A model generated the notes under the pieces. It was not told the DNA's origin and did not search any database. It was given only the letters and a program-made list of their open reading frames with translations. The position numbers and the translations under genes were made by a program. Source: CAZFOB01 sp964520325 (GTDB lineage: Bacteria > Actinomycetota > JAICYB01). From it: a stretch of DNA of 64,000 nt. Location of the stretch: NCBI GenBank assembly GCA_964520325.1, contig CAZFOB010000008.1, forward strand, positions 62,001-126,000. Direction: 5' to 3'. Shown one piece after another: positions 1-7,565 of the stretch (within the stretch, counting starts at the first letter, position 1; each line of letters starts with the position of its first letter).

Positions 1-6
1 GGTCGC

Positions 7-216
7 GTGGATCTCCACACAACAGCCTTCGAGCGGGCGCTCCACCTTCTGTTGTTCGTCGCCGGGGGCCTCGCTGTTGCGGTGACGGGGCTGGCGGCGC
101 TCGAGCGACTGACCGACGCAACCAAGCGCACGATCCGGTTGAGCCATATCGGTCTCGCCGCCGCCACCTTCTTGGCGCTCTTCGTCGGGGAGCGGGTCTA
201 TCACTTCATCCACTGA
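7..216 (+). CDS. small two-helix membrane protein, unknown function
   Basis: A 69-residue reading frame opening with GTG at the very edge of the window. Two hydrophobic stretches (about residues 12-32 and 48-63) separated by a basic/polar loop suggest a small integral membrane protein with two helices. The frame stays open to the first base of the window, so the true start may lie upstream and this may be only the C-terminal part. I do not recognise a family. It precedes the MFS gene on the same strand by 45 bases. Confidence 0.45.
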   Translation: MDLHTTAFERALHLLLFVAGGLAVAVTGLAALERLTDATKRTIRLSHIGLAAATFLALFVGERVYHFIH

Positions 217-261
217 ACGGCGCGCCATACGGGAGGGACGACAGGGTAGGCTCCCGTCCGG

Positions 262-1601
262 ATGGCGAGTGGGCGAGCACCCAAGCTGCGTGAGCGCTTC
301 AAAAACATCGGAGCGGGTTCGCCGCTCCTGCCGCTCGGGATCCTCTTCGGTCTCAACGCCGTCGATGAGCTCGATCGTGCTGCCTTCGGCCTCCTGCTTC
401 CGGAGATCCGCGACTACTTCGGACTGAATCTCACCGGAGTGACAACGCTGGCGGCGGCGGTGATCCCGGCGGCTCTGCTCGTCGGCTTCCCCGTCGCGCG
501 GCTAGCAGACAAACGCCGCCGGATGCCCATCGCCATCATCGGCGCCTCGATGTGGGGCGTGTTCTCGGTCCTTACCGGGATCGTCCCGACCATATTCCTC
601 CTCGGTGTCGCGCGTCTGGGCGCCGGGCTCGGACGGGCAGTCAACGACCCGGTGCATGGCAGCCTGCTCTCCGACTACTACCCGCCGCAGGCGCGAGCCA
701 GAGTCTTCGGGTTCCATCGAGCCGCGAACACATCGGCGCGTTCTTCGGCCCCCTTGTCGCCGGATTTCTCGCGGAAGCAGTCGGATGGCGAGTTCCATTC
801 GTCATCCTCGCCGTCCCGACGTTCATCCTCATCATCGTGGCGGCAACGAAGCTGCACGAGCCTGCGCGTACCGGACACCGGACGGTGGAGGGCGATGTTG
901 GCGTGCGCCAAGCCTTCTCGATGCTGTGGAGCGTCAGGTCGCTCCGCCGCATCTGGCTGGCCTTCCCGTTCATCGCGTTCTTCGCGATAGGTCTCGGTCA
1001 GATCATGTCGCTCTACTACAAGGACGTGTTCGATGTCTCGGCCGGCGCCCGCGGAGTGATCCAGGCTTTCGACGCACCGTTCATCGTCTTCGGTCTCGTC
1101 ATGGGCACGCCGGTCATCGACCGAGTGATGGCGACCGACCCAGGCCGCGTCTTGCGCATGATCGGCCTCGCCGTGCTAGCCATCGCGGTGTTCATCTTCG
1201 GCATCGCGGTCGCCCCAGCGTTGTGGGTTGCCATCGTGTTCACCTACGCGATCAACATCGTCGGCACGGTGTTATATGCCGGTGGCTTCGCAGTGATCTC
1301 TCTCGTTGCTCCACCGGAGGTGCGCGCGAGTGCGTTCGCATTCTTCAATATCTCGTCACTTCTCGGGATCGTTTCCCTTCCGTTCGTCGGGATCGTCGGC
1401 GACGCGCTGGGCTTGAGATACGGACTCGCGTTCCTCACGCCGATGGTATGCCTGGGAAGCGCGATCCTCGCGAGCGCCGGTCGCTTCGTGAACGACGACA
1501 TCGCGCGAGTCAATCCCGAGCGGGCCAAGGGGGCCAATGGGGCCAATGGGGATGTGGGCGCCGTCATACTTCCGCCTTCGCCGCCCGGGCCGGCTGAGTA
1601 A
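262..1601 (+). pseudogene. MFS transporter interrupted by a one-base frameshift
   Basis: Major facilitator superfamily permease of about 446 residues and 12 helices, but split between two frames. The first part (from ATG 262) reads through TM1 to the loop motif RLADKRRR and on to GFHRAAN near 729. The sequence then continues in the frame one base back as HIGAFFGPLVAGF up to the stop at 1601. Restoring one C (AAC-CAC for AACAC, near 727-732) gives an uninterrupted transporter, so the damage is a single deletion. Both halves keep typical MFS features (D-R-x-G/A-type loop, GWR motif, alternating helices), so decay is recent or the base is a sequencing or assembly error. The substrate is not evident. 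The tail after about 1520 is a Gly/Ala-rich low-complexity run. Confidence 0.85.
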
Positions 1602-1609
1602 CGCGGACG

Positions 1610-1615
1610 TACACT
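1610..1615 (+). promoter_or_regulatory. putative -10 box TACACT
   Basis: TACACT lies just after the MFS stop and about 30 bases upstream of the ATG at 1645, which has its own AGGAGG-type ribosome-binding site. The hexamer is the same as at several other starts in the window. No clear -35 is visible. Confidence 0.35.
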
Positions 1616-1644
1616 CGGTATCCGTCAGCACGAGGAGGACATCC

Positions 1645-1881
1645 ATGGCTCGCACCATCGAGGAGATCGTCAAGGACGTCGATCAAGCGGATGTCGAAGG
1701 CCTCGGGCGCACCGACGTCGAGGATGTCTACCAGCAGATGGATCACCTGATGCAGGTGCGTCCGTCACCGATGGATCTCTACAACCGCTGGGAGAAGCAG
1801 CAGTGGGCCGTCGCCGACGAGCTAGTCTGCCGCGCCGTACACGCTCGCGGGGACTGGGCCGGGGTACAGGAACGTCCGTAG
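1645..1881 (+). CDS. short ORF, possibly the N-terminal stub of a diiron (R2/ferritin-like) protein
   Basis: A 78-residue frame starting at an ATG that sits 7-8 bases after an excellent GAGGAGG ribosome-binding site. Residues 42-54 (LYNRWEKQQWAVA) resemble, from memory, the opening helix of R2-like diiron oxidases. No diiron ligands follow, and the last ~20 codons run antisense into the 3' end of the lipoprotein gene on the other strand. It therefore looks like the 5' end of a larger gene cut off near 1815. The family assignment is inference. It could also be an intact small protein. Confidence 0.4.
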   Translation: MARTIEEIVKDVDQADVEGLGRTDVEDVYQQMDHLMQVRPSPMDLYNRWEKQQWAVADELVCRAVHARGDWAGVQERP

Positions 1882-2460
1882 GCGATCTCCTGCGGATCGT
1901 GGGAACGACTCGGACGGATAGCGGCGATCACCTCGTTCTTCCGCTTTTGTGAAGAACGAGGATCCGAACACCGGCACCTTCCCCTTGTAGGCCAAGAGGT
2001 ATGCCGTTCCCTCTCTGCCGTTCTGGGCGACTGTTGTTGCCAACTCTCCGGCGGTGGTTTGGAGCTCCTCGATCTCGGCATCACCGCCGTACGCGCCTCC
2101 GTCGCTATCGACGACGACATCGACCCGATCGATCGAACGCCAGTCACCCTCGAGATAGTCGCCGAGGAACGCCTGGCCCCAGGGGCAATCGGTTGCCCTC
2201 GGACAGAAGGGCAGTGTGTCGCCTTCGGTGCCGAGCCGTTTTCCGTCCACGTAGAACTCGATAAGCAGTTCGATGTCTTTGAGGGCTCTGTCTTCGACGC
2301 GGATGACCGCTGCTGCCCCGACGTAGTCGTCGCGTACGGAGAAACTCGTTCGCGCGACACTTGCAGTCGAGCTCGCGGGGCGGGTGTCTGCCGGCGGGTT
2401 CTGTCCGCTGCACGCGGCAGCGCTGATGAAGATGGCAGCAGCGATCGTCCGGCGTCTCAT
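1822..2460 (-). CDS. predicted lipoprotein, unknown function
   Basis: A 212-residue exported protein. The start at 2460 is chosen because AGGAGA lies 6 bases upstream and because it places a short basic N-terminus, a hydrophobic core and a lipobox (AAAC, Cys17) directly at the N-terminus, so lipid anchoring to the outer face of the membrane is expected. The mature part is mixed alpha/beta with several acidic patches and two Cys (FCPRATDCPWG). I do not recognise a domain. It is the last gene of a three-gene minus-strand operon of exported proteins, 10 bases after the preceding stop. Confidence 0.7.
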   Translation of the reverse strand: MRRRTIAAAIFISAAACSGQNPPADTRPASSTASVARTSFSVRDDYVGAAAVIRVEDRALKDIELLIEFYVDGKRLGTEGDTLPFCPRATDCPWGQAFLGDYLEGDWRSIDRVDVVVDSDGGAYGGDAEIEELQTTAGELATTVAQNGREGTAYLLAYKGKVPVFGSSFFTKAEERGDRRYPSESFPRSAGDRLRTFLYPGPVPASVYGAAD

Positions 2461-2470
2461 CGTTGTTCTC

Positions 2471-3220
2471 CTAACGCTGGAATGCTTCTTGGTCGGATAG
2501 CGGCACTTGAAGTGGTCCGGACCCGTCCGGATGTGGTTCCTGACCGAGTCCGACGTCACCACCGGCCGACTTGCGGACCTGCACGGTGATGAGATCCTCA
2601 ACCCCCATGGAGCGGGCGATCTCGAGGAAGCTCTCAGCGCCCGCTTTCGTGCGGAAGCCTGTTGCGACGACTGTCTGCCCGGCGGGGAGGCTCAGCCCGT
2701 CGCCGAGTAGCGCTTTGATCCGGTCGTACTGGCAGGGTGGGAGCCCATCGGAGGCGCACGCGGGAAGCGTCAACGTCGGGAAGGCGTCCTTCGAAACGTT
2801 CGCCAATCCGATCTTCGTCAGCGCCTTCACCGTCCGGGCGCCATCAGGGCACTCGATGTCGACAAGGGTGCCTCCGACAACCGTCTTGAAAAGACCGAGT
2901 GACGGCGGGCAGGGGATCTCCGTGATGTCGGCAGTGACCTGAGTAAGGACCCCGGTCACCTCGTAGCCGTCGGTCGGATCGGTGTAGAAGCCCTGCAGAT
3001 GCCCGAAGCGCTCGTTGAGCACTGACAACTTCTGCGCGGCTGCGCCCGGTTCAACGATGTCGGCGACAACGAGGAGGAGCGACTCCCCGATGCCGAGCTT
3101 GGATGCGACGTCCGCGACCGGCCGGATCTCCGCCGATGCGTGGGGTCGACTGATAGTCGTGATCGCGACGAGCGCGAGGAGCGCGCCCGTCGCTGCAGCG
3201 ATCTTGGTGCGGTTCTTCAT
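2471..3220 (-). CDS. secreted protein with a possible SPOR-like C-terminal segment
   Basis: A 249-residue protein starting at ATG 3220 behind a perfect AGGAGG ribosome-binding site. Residues 1-31 form a Sec signal peptide (basic start, hydrophobic core, cleavage near ASA). The mature chain has two Cys pairs (IPCPP, IECPD and LPACASDGLPPCQ). A segment near the C-terminus (TVVATGFRTKAGAESFLEIA) recalls SPOR-type beta-alpha repeats that bind denuded peptidoglycan; that similarity is weak. Its location between an M15 peptidase and a lipoprotein supports a role at the cell envelope. No enzyme motif is seen. Confidence 0.7.
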   Translation of the reverse strand: MKNRTKIAAATGALLALVAITTISRPHASAEIRPVADVASKLGIGESLLLVVADIVEPGAAAQKLSVLNERFGHLQGFYTDPTDGYEVTGVLTQVTADITEIPCPPSLGLFKTVVGGTLVDIECPDGARTVKALTKIGLANVSKDAFPTLTLPACASDGLPPCQYDRIKALLGDGLSLPAGQTVVATGFRTKAGAESFLEIARSMGVEDLITVQVRKSAGGDVGLGQEPHPDGSGPLQVPLSDQEAFQR

Positions 3221-3245
3221 CAGTGGCCTCCTAGAGAGCTCTTGG

Positions 3246-3845
3246 CTAGTAGTTCGTGGCGTACTGGAAGTGCATGCAGTCGCCGAAGTTGATGCCGTGG
3301 ATCCAGCGGTGGTTCTTCCACACATTGGCGACACCGCCGGTGACGGTGTGGCAGTGCTTGTGAGCGCTGCCGTAGTGCTCGTACGCGGCATTGATGTCGA
3401 CGGCGATGCCCCACGCGTGCGGTGACCATTTGGACGTCCCGCTGATGTACCTGCAGTTGTAGCCCCAGATCCCGCTCTTGATCTGCTCCGCCAGGTGCTC
3501 GTTGCGGATATGACCGCGGACGTCGTTATTGAGGTTCGACGACCTCGTCGTGCTGCCGGTTCCTCCATAGAACTTGCCGTACCCCCCAAGCTTGTAGTGG
3601 TAGTTCACGGGGTAGGAGTAGCCGTTGTCGGGTGCCGTCCAGTACGTCCGATTCGTGTTGCTCTGGCTGTTGCACGGCTGTCCGAAGACCGACACGATCC
3701 CTGAGTAGCCGCTGGGGAGCGGTGGGTAGTTCACGTGTCTGTCGCGCCACCCGTAGTTGGTGTAGAAGTGGTTGGCGTGTGCGACGGGCGCCGCCGCGAG
3801 GACGAGTATCCCCGCGACGAGTGGTACGAGGAGCTTCCTGCGCAT
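3246..3845 (-). CDS. secreted M15-family peptidase (D,D-/L,D-carboxypeptidase-like)
   Basis: A 199-residue exported protein with a clear signal peptide (residues 1-24, ending AHA) and a GGGAGGT ribosome-binding site. The C-terminal half carries the zinc-site signature of peptidase family M15: SPHAWGIAVD (His and Asp ligands, the SxHxxGxAxD motif) and the late CMHF motif with the third His. M15 enzymes trim stem peptides of peptidoglycan outside the membrane. The N-terminal half is Tyr/Asn-rich and may bind the wall. It leads the operon with the two following exported proteins (25-base gap), and its promoter is divergent from the cysteine synthase gene. Confidence 0.85.
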   Translation of the reverse strand: MRRKLLVPLVAGILVLAAAPVAHANHFYTNYGWRDRHVNYPPLPSGYSGIVSVFGQPCNSQSNTNRTYWTAPDNGYSYPVNYHYKLGGYGKFYGGTGSTTRSSNLNNDVRGHIRNEHLAEQIKSGIWGYNCRYISGTSKWSPHAWGIAVDINAAYEHYGSAHKHCHTVTGGVANVWKNHRWIHGINFGDCMHFQYATNY

Positions 3846-3946
3846 CTTGATCGACCTCCCTCGTTCGTGGTGGAAGAACGGGGAAGGTGGGAAAGTGGTG
3901 CGGGGAAGTTGCGAGAACCTTAGCGGTTGGTACCGACAAGCTTGCG

Positions 3947-3952
3947 TACACT
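3947..3952 (+). promoter_or_regulatory. -10 box TACACT, leaderless start of cysteine synthase gene
   Basis: TACACT ends 7 bases before the ATG at 3960, so transcription should start at or next to the start codon. No ribosome-binding site is present, which fits a leaderless mRNA. No strong -35 is seen. Confidence 0.55.
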
Positions 3953-3959
3953 GCCGTCG

Positions 3960-4898
3960 ATGAGCCCAAAGACCAGGCTGACCAGCGGAAGCTCATCGGT
4001 GGTCTCGAGCGTCCTCGAGGTCGTCGGCGACACGGTGATGGTGAACCTCCAGGCCGAGCCCGGGTGCGCGGAGATCCGGCTCAAGGTCGAAGGGGACAAC
4101 CCGTCCGGATCGATCAAGGATCGCACGGTGCTCGCGATGATCGAAGACGCCGAGGCGCGCGGAGTGCTTACACCTTCGAAGCCCATCGTCGAGGCGTCCT
4201 CTGGAAACACCGCAACCGCGCTCGCGGTGATCGGCCACGCGAAGGGCTATCGCGTTGTCGTGGTGGCGCCGTCCGACATGGCGGACATCCGTCGGGCCAA
4301 TCTCGAGACCCTCGGTGTTGAGCTCGTGCTCACCGACCCGGCCGAACGCATGTCCGGTGCGATCGATCGGGCCGACCGCTTGGCGCGTGACGGTGCGTTC
4401 GTCCTCCGTCAGTTCTCCAATCCTGCCGCCGCAACCGCCCACGCGCCGACGGCTGAGGAGATCTGGACCCAGTGCGATGGGCAGGTGGACGCCTTCGTCG
4501 CGGGCGTGGGGACCGGCGCGACGATCTCGGGCTGTGCGGCCGTGCTCAAGGCCAAGAACGCAAGATGCGTCGTCGTCGCGGTCGAGCCGGCCGAATCGCC
4601 GGTGCTCTCCGGTGGCAAACCCGGCCCCCATCGGATCCCGGGCATCGGCCCAGGGTTCATCCCGGCCCTGCTTCGAAGGGATCTCATCGACGAGGTCTAT
4701 CCGGTGCCGTGGTGGGAGGCCCATGAAGCCGTCCGGGAACTCGGACGCCAGGTCGGCCTCTTCTTCGGACCCTCGACGGGTGCGGTGCTCATCGCGCTGC
4801 GGGCGCAGGCGCGAAGGCTCGGTGAGGGCAAGCGCGTCGTCGGTATCGCCGCCGACTGGGGCGAGAGAAACGTCGGAGTGATGATCGAGCCCGCATAG
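3960..4898 (+). CDS. cysteine synthase family PLP enzyme (CysK/CysM-like)
   Basis: A 312-residue fold-type II PLP enzyme. NPSGSIKDR carries the Schiff-base lysine (Lys53), SSGNTATALA is the substrate loop and GTGATISG the phosphate-binding loop, as in O-acetyl- or O-phosphoserine sulfhydrylases. The ATG at 3960 is chosen over an earlier in-frame GTG because a -10 box sits just upstream. It directly precedes mec, cysO and a second paralogue (cysM at 5799), so this cluster has two synthases around one sulfur carrier. Whether this copy uses CysO, sulfide or another nucleophile cannot be read from sequence. The N-terminal 20 residues are unusually Ser-rich. Confidence 0.9.
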   Translation: MSPKTRLTSGSSSVVSSVLEVVGDTVMVNLQAEPGCAEIRLKVEGDNPSGSIKDRTVLAMIEDAEARGVLTPSKPIVEASSGNTATALAVIGHAKGYRVVVVAPSDMADIRRANLETLGVELVLTDPAERMSGAIDRADRLARDGAFVLRQFSNPAAATAHAPTAEEIWTQCDGQVDAFVAGVGTGATISGCAAVLKAKNARCVVVAVEPAESPVLSGGKPGPHRIPGIGPGFIPALLRRDLIDEVYPVPWWEAHEAVRELGRQVGLFFGPSTGAVLIALRAQARRLGEGKRVVGIAADWGERNVGVMIEPA

Positions 4899-4940
4899 CA
4901 AATGAAAAGCCGGCCGTCCCCACCCGTAAGCTGGGACGAC

Positions 4941-5342
4941 ATGACACTTCGACTTCCGAGAGCGTTCGCGGACGCCATCACCGAACAGGCTCTCGCCGAG
5001 CACCCGAACGAGGCGTGCGGTCTGGTGGCCGGAGCCGATGGCGCGGCGACCAAACTGTTCCCCATGACCAACGCCGAGCGCTCGCCGGTCATCTACCGCA
5101 TGGAGCCGGCCGAACAGCTGCGCGTGTTCAACGAGATCGACGAGGCAGGTCTTGAGCTCGTGGGGATCTACCACTCACACACGCGGTCGGCCGCATATCC
5201 GTCATCGACGGATGTGTCGCTCGCGTACTACCCCGAGGCGGTCTACCTCATCGTCTCGCTCGCCGATCAGGACAACCCGGACCTTCGCGGATTCACGATC
5301 CGGGAAGGCAAGGTCGCCGAGTTCGATGTCGAGATCACATGA
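4941..5342 (+). CDS. mec: Mec-type JAMM metalloprotease that releases cysteine from CysO
   Basis: A 133-residue JAB1/MPN/Mov34 protein. The zinc motif is complete: an upstream Glu in NEACG (Glu24), then HSHTRSAAYPSSTD giving His78, His80 and Asp91. In Mycobacterium the homologue (Rv1334) cleaves the cysteine added to the C-terminus of CysO. Gene order mec-cysO-cysM supports the same role. An upstream in-frame ATG at 4902 would add 13 poorly conserved residues; the ATG at 4941 lies 8 bases after TAAGCT, a possible leaderless -10. Confidence 0.88.
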   Translation: MTLRLPRAFADAITEQALAEHPNEACGLVAGADGAATKLFPMTNAERSPVIYRMEPAEQLRVFNEIDEAGLELVGIYHSHTRSAAYPSSTDVSLAYYPEAVYLIVSLADQDNPDLRGFTIREGKVAEFDVEIT

Positions 5343-5411
5343 CCGGTCGGCGCGGGCCGCTCCTGTGCGATGCTCTGGTCGTCCGATTCACAAGCGTGCG
5401 AGTAACGCGGG

Positions 5412-5516
5412 ATGATTCCTGCGCTCTCTGCGGTTCCACTCCTGAGATATCTGAGCTGGTCGATCTGGATGGGCCGCAAGGCCCTCCTGTCGGATAGGAG
5501 TTTCGATGAGCGTTGA
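5412..5516 (+). CDS. small ORF (34 aa) translationally overlapping cysO, speculative
   Basis: An ATG-initiated 34-codon frame in the 163-base gap between mec and cysO. The peptide is hydrophobic in the middle (VPLLRYLSWSIWMG) with a charged end (KALLSDRSFDER). Its TGA lies 11 bases inside cysO, and its last codons contain the cysO ribosome-binding site, so translation of the two could be coupled. There is no convincing ribosome-binding site of its own. It may be a regulatory leader, a real micropeptide or chance. Confidence 0.3.
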   Translation: MIPALSAVPLLRYLSWSIWMGRKALLSDRSFDER

Positions 5517-5781
5517 GGTCAAGATCCCAACGGTGTTGCGCAAGCACATCAACAACCAGGCCGTCGTCGAAGCAAGCGGCGGAACGATCCGTGAGCTCAT
5601 CGAGGACATCGCGACGAGCTTTCCTGAGTTCAAACAGAAGGTCGTCGCGGACGACGGCCAGCTGCACAGGTTCATCAACGTCTACGCCAATGACGAGGAC
5701 GTCCGCTACCTCGACGGCATGGACACCAAGGTCTCGGACGGCGATACCGTCGCGATCCTGCCGGCAGTCGCCGGCGGATAA
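5506..5781 (+). CDS. cysO: CysO sulfur-carrier protein (ThiS/MoaD fold)
   Basis: A 91-residue beta-grasp protein that ends in VAGG, the diglycine tail that is thiocarboxylated in ThiS/MoaD carriers. The start follows an AGGAG ribosome-binding site. In actinobacteria CysO-COSH donates sulfur to O-phosphoserine on CysM, giving a CysO-cysteine adduct that Mec cleaves. Neighbours on both sides (mec upstream, cysM 17 bases downstream) support that assignment. The activating enzyme (MoeZ-like) is not in the window. Confidence 0.9.
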   Translation: MSVEVKIPTVLRKHINNQAVVEASGGTIRELIEDIATSFPEFKQKVVADDGQLHRFINVYANDEDVRYLDGMDTKVSDGDTVAILPAVAGG

Positions 5782-5798
5782 GAGAGCGCTCAGAGGCC

Positions 5799-6731
5799 GT
5801 GCGTTACGAGTCGATCATCGATTCCATCGGCGAGACACCGTTGGTCGGGCTGCCGAATCTTGCGCCGAAGGGCGCGCGTCTGTATGCCAAGCTCGAAGGT
5901 CAGAATCCGACCGGCTCGGTCAAGGATCGCATCGCGCGGGAGATGATCCTGGCTGCAGAGCGGGACGGCGTGCTCGAAGAGGGACGGATCCTGCTCGAAC
6001 CGTCGTCCGGCAATACCGGCATCTCCATGGCGATGATCTGCCGTGGCAAGGGTCTCGCGCTCGAGATCGTCATGCCGGAGTCGGCGTCGGTGGAGCGCCG
6101 GCGTCTGCTCGAGATGTACGGCGCTGTCGTGCACCTGTCGCCCGGCGATCAAGGGACGAACGGTGCCATCCGCATGGCGACCGAGATGACGCGCAACAGC
6201 GCGAAGTATCTGATGCTCAATCAGTACGAGAACGCGGCCAATCCGGCAGCTCACGAGCACGGCACCGCGGCGGAGATCATCCGCGACCTGCCCGAGATCG
6301 ACATGTTCGTTGCCGGTCTCGGCACAGGAGGCACGCTCACCGGCGTCGGTCGTGCGCTCAAGGCTCACAACCCGGACATCACGATCGTGGCCGCCGAACC
6401 GCCGGCCGGGGACCTCGTGCAGGGGCTGCGGTCGCTCGACGACGGCTACATCCCACCGATCCTCGATCCGAGCGTCATCGACCGGAAGTTCATCGTGAAC
6501 TCGAAGGACGCCTTCAAGGCAACGCGCGACCTCTTCGAGATCGAGGGGGTCTTCGCCGGGATCTCGTCGGGTGCAGCCCTGTTCGTGGCGTTGCGCGCGA
6601 TCAAGTCAGTCGGCGCCCGCAACGCCGTCGTATTGCTCGCCGACGGCGGTTGGAAGTACCTCTCGACCGGCGTGCACACCAAGGATGCCGAGCAGGTCGA
6701 GAAGGAGCTCGAGGGCCAGATCTGGTGGTAG
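5799..6731 (+). CDS. cysM: CysM, O-phosphoserine/CysO-dependent cysteine synthase
   Basis: A 310-residue fold-type II PLP enzyme starting with GTG. NPTGSVKDR holds Lys42 (Schiff base), SSGNTGISMA is the substrate loop and GTGGTLTG the phosphate cup. An Arg-rich stretch (SVERRRLLEMYG) sits in the region that selects phosphoserine in mycobacterial CysM. Length and operon position (17 bases after cysO, before murI) match Rv1336. The protein ends in an aromatic tail (QIWW), as expected for a C-terminus that folds into the active site. It is closely related to the upstream copy at 3960. Confidence 0.92.
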   Translation: MRYESIIDSIGETPLVGLPNLAPKGARLYAKLEGQNPTGSVKDRIAREMILAAERDGVLEEGRILLEPSSGNTGISMAMICRGKGLALEIVMPESASVERRRLLEMYGAVVHLSPGDQGTNGAIRMATEMTRNSAKYLMLNQYENAANPAAHEHGTAAEIIRDLPEIDMFVAGLGTGGTLTGVGRALKAHNPDITIVAAEPPAGDLVQGLRSLDDGYIPPILDPSVIDRKFIVNSKDAFKATRDLFEIEGVFAGISSGAALFVALRAIKSVGARNAVVLLADGGWKYLSTGVHTKDAEQVEKELEGQIWW

Positions 6732-6745
6732 GGGAAGGCTTCGTG

Positions 6746-6751
6746 CACACT
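6746..6751 (+). promoter_or_regulatory. -10-like CACACT, leaderless start of murI
   Basis: CACACT is separated from the murI GTG by exactly 7 bases (AACCGCC), the same geometry as at 3947 and 18773. No ribosome-binding site is seen, so murI may have its own leaderless transcript as well as read-through from cysM. Confidence 0.4.
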
Positions 6752-6758
6752 AACCGCC

Positions 6759-7559
6759 GTGAGCGACAGGCCTATCGGCATCTTCGACTCCGGCCTCGGC
6801 GGGCTCACCGTCGCGCGCGCGGTCATCGACGTGCTCCCGCACGAGTCGATCGTCTACTACGGTGACAACGGACGCACTCCCTACGGACCGAAGCCGCTCG
6901 ACCTCATCCACCGGTACTCGACGGAGATCATCGACTTCCTGCTCTCCCGCGACGTGAAGCTCATCGTCGTCGGATGCAATTCGGCTTCCGCCGCGCTCGC
7001 GCAGCTTGGACGTCCGAAACTGCCGGTCCCCTTGGTCACGGTTATCGAGCCGCCGGCACAGACGGCGGCGCGTCTGACTCGCAATCGCCGCATCGGCATC
7101 ATCGGCACAGAGGCAACGATCGGCTCCCGTCAGTACGAGGAGGCGCTCGTTCGCACCAAAGCGCCGGTCGAGGTGTTCACGAAGGCCTGCCCGGAGTTCG
7201 TCTCTCTGGTCGAACGCGGCCAGACCACTGGACGCGAGACGCTCGACGTGGCCGAGGGGTATCTGCACGAGCTCAAGGACAATGGTGTCGACACGTTGAT
7301 CCTCGGGTGTACCCACTACCCATTGCTCACGGCCACGATCCAGTACGTGATGGGTCCGGACGTCCTGCTCGTCTCGTCGGCGGACGAGGTCGCGAAGGAC
7401 GTCTTCACCGTTCTCGTCGCCAACGGTTTGCTCCGCGAGGATCCGTCGGTGCCGCGCCACGAGTTCCTCACCTCGGGTGATGCGAACGAGTTCGAGCGTC
7501 TCGCGCCCAGGTTCTTAGGCCCCGTGATCACCCGGGTCGGACACGCACCGTTAGGCTGA
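6759..7559 (+). CDS. murI: glutamate racemase MurI
   Basis: A 266-residue cofactor-independent racemase making D-glutamate for peptidoglycan stem peptides in the cytoplasm. FDSGLGGLTV opens the protein. The two catalytic cysteines lie in VVGCNSASA (Cys73) and ILGCTHYPLL (Cys184), both with their usual Asn-Ser/Thr-His partners. Length is typical. It starts with GTG 27 bases after cysM and is followed by the MBL gene after 6 bases, the order seen in Mycobacterium (Rv1338-Rv1339) but without the rhomboid gene. Confidence 0.95.
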   Translation: MSDRPIGIFDSGLGGLTVARAVIDVLPHESIVYYGDNGRTPYGPKPLDLIHRYSTEIIDFLLSRDVKLIVVGCNSASAALAQLGRPKLPVPLVTVIEPPAQTAARLTRNRRIGIIGTEATIGSRQYEEALVRTKAPVEVFTKACPEFVSLVERGQTTGRETLDVAEGYLHELKDNGVDTLILGCTHYPLLTATIQYVMGPDVLLVSSADEVAKDVFTVLVANGLLREDPSVPRHEFLTSGDANEFERLAPRFLGPVITRVGHAPLG

Positions 7560-7565
7560 TTCGAG

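Noticed and set aside
3993..5174. Long minus-strand open frame opposite the cysteine synthase and mec genes
   Set aside because: No motifs, shadow composition, and the + strand genes are certain.
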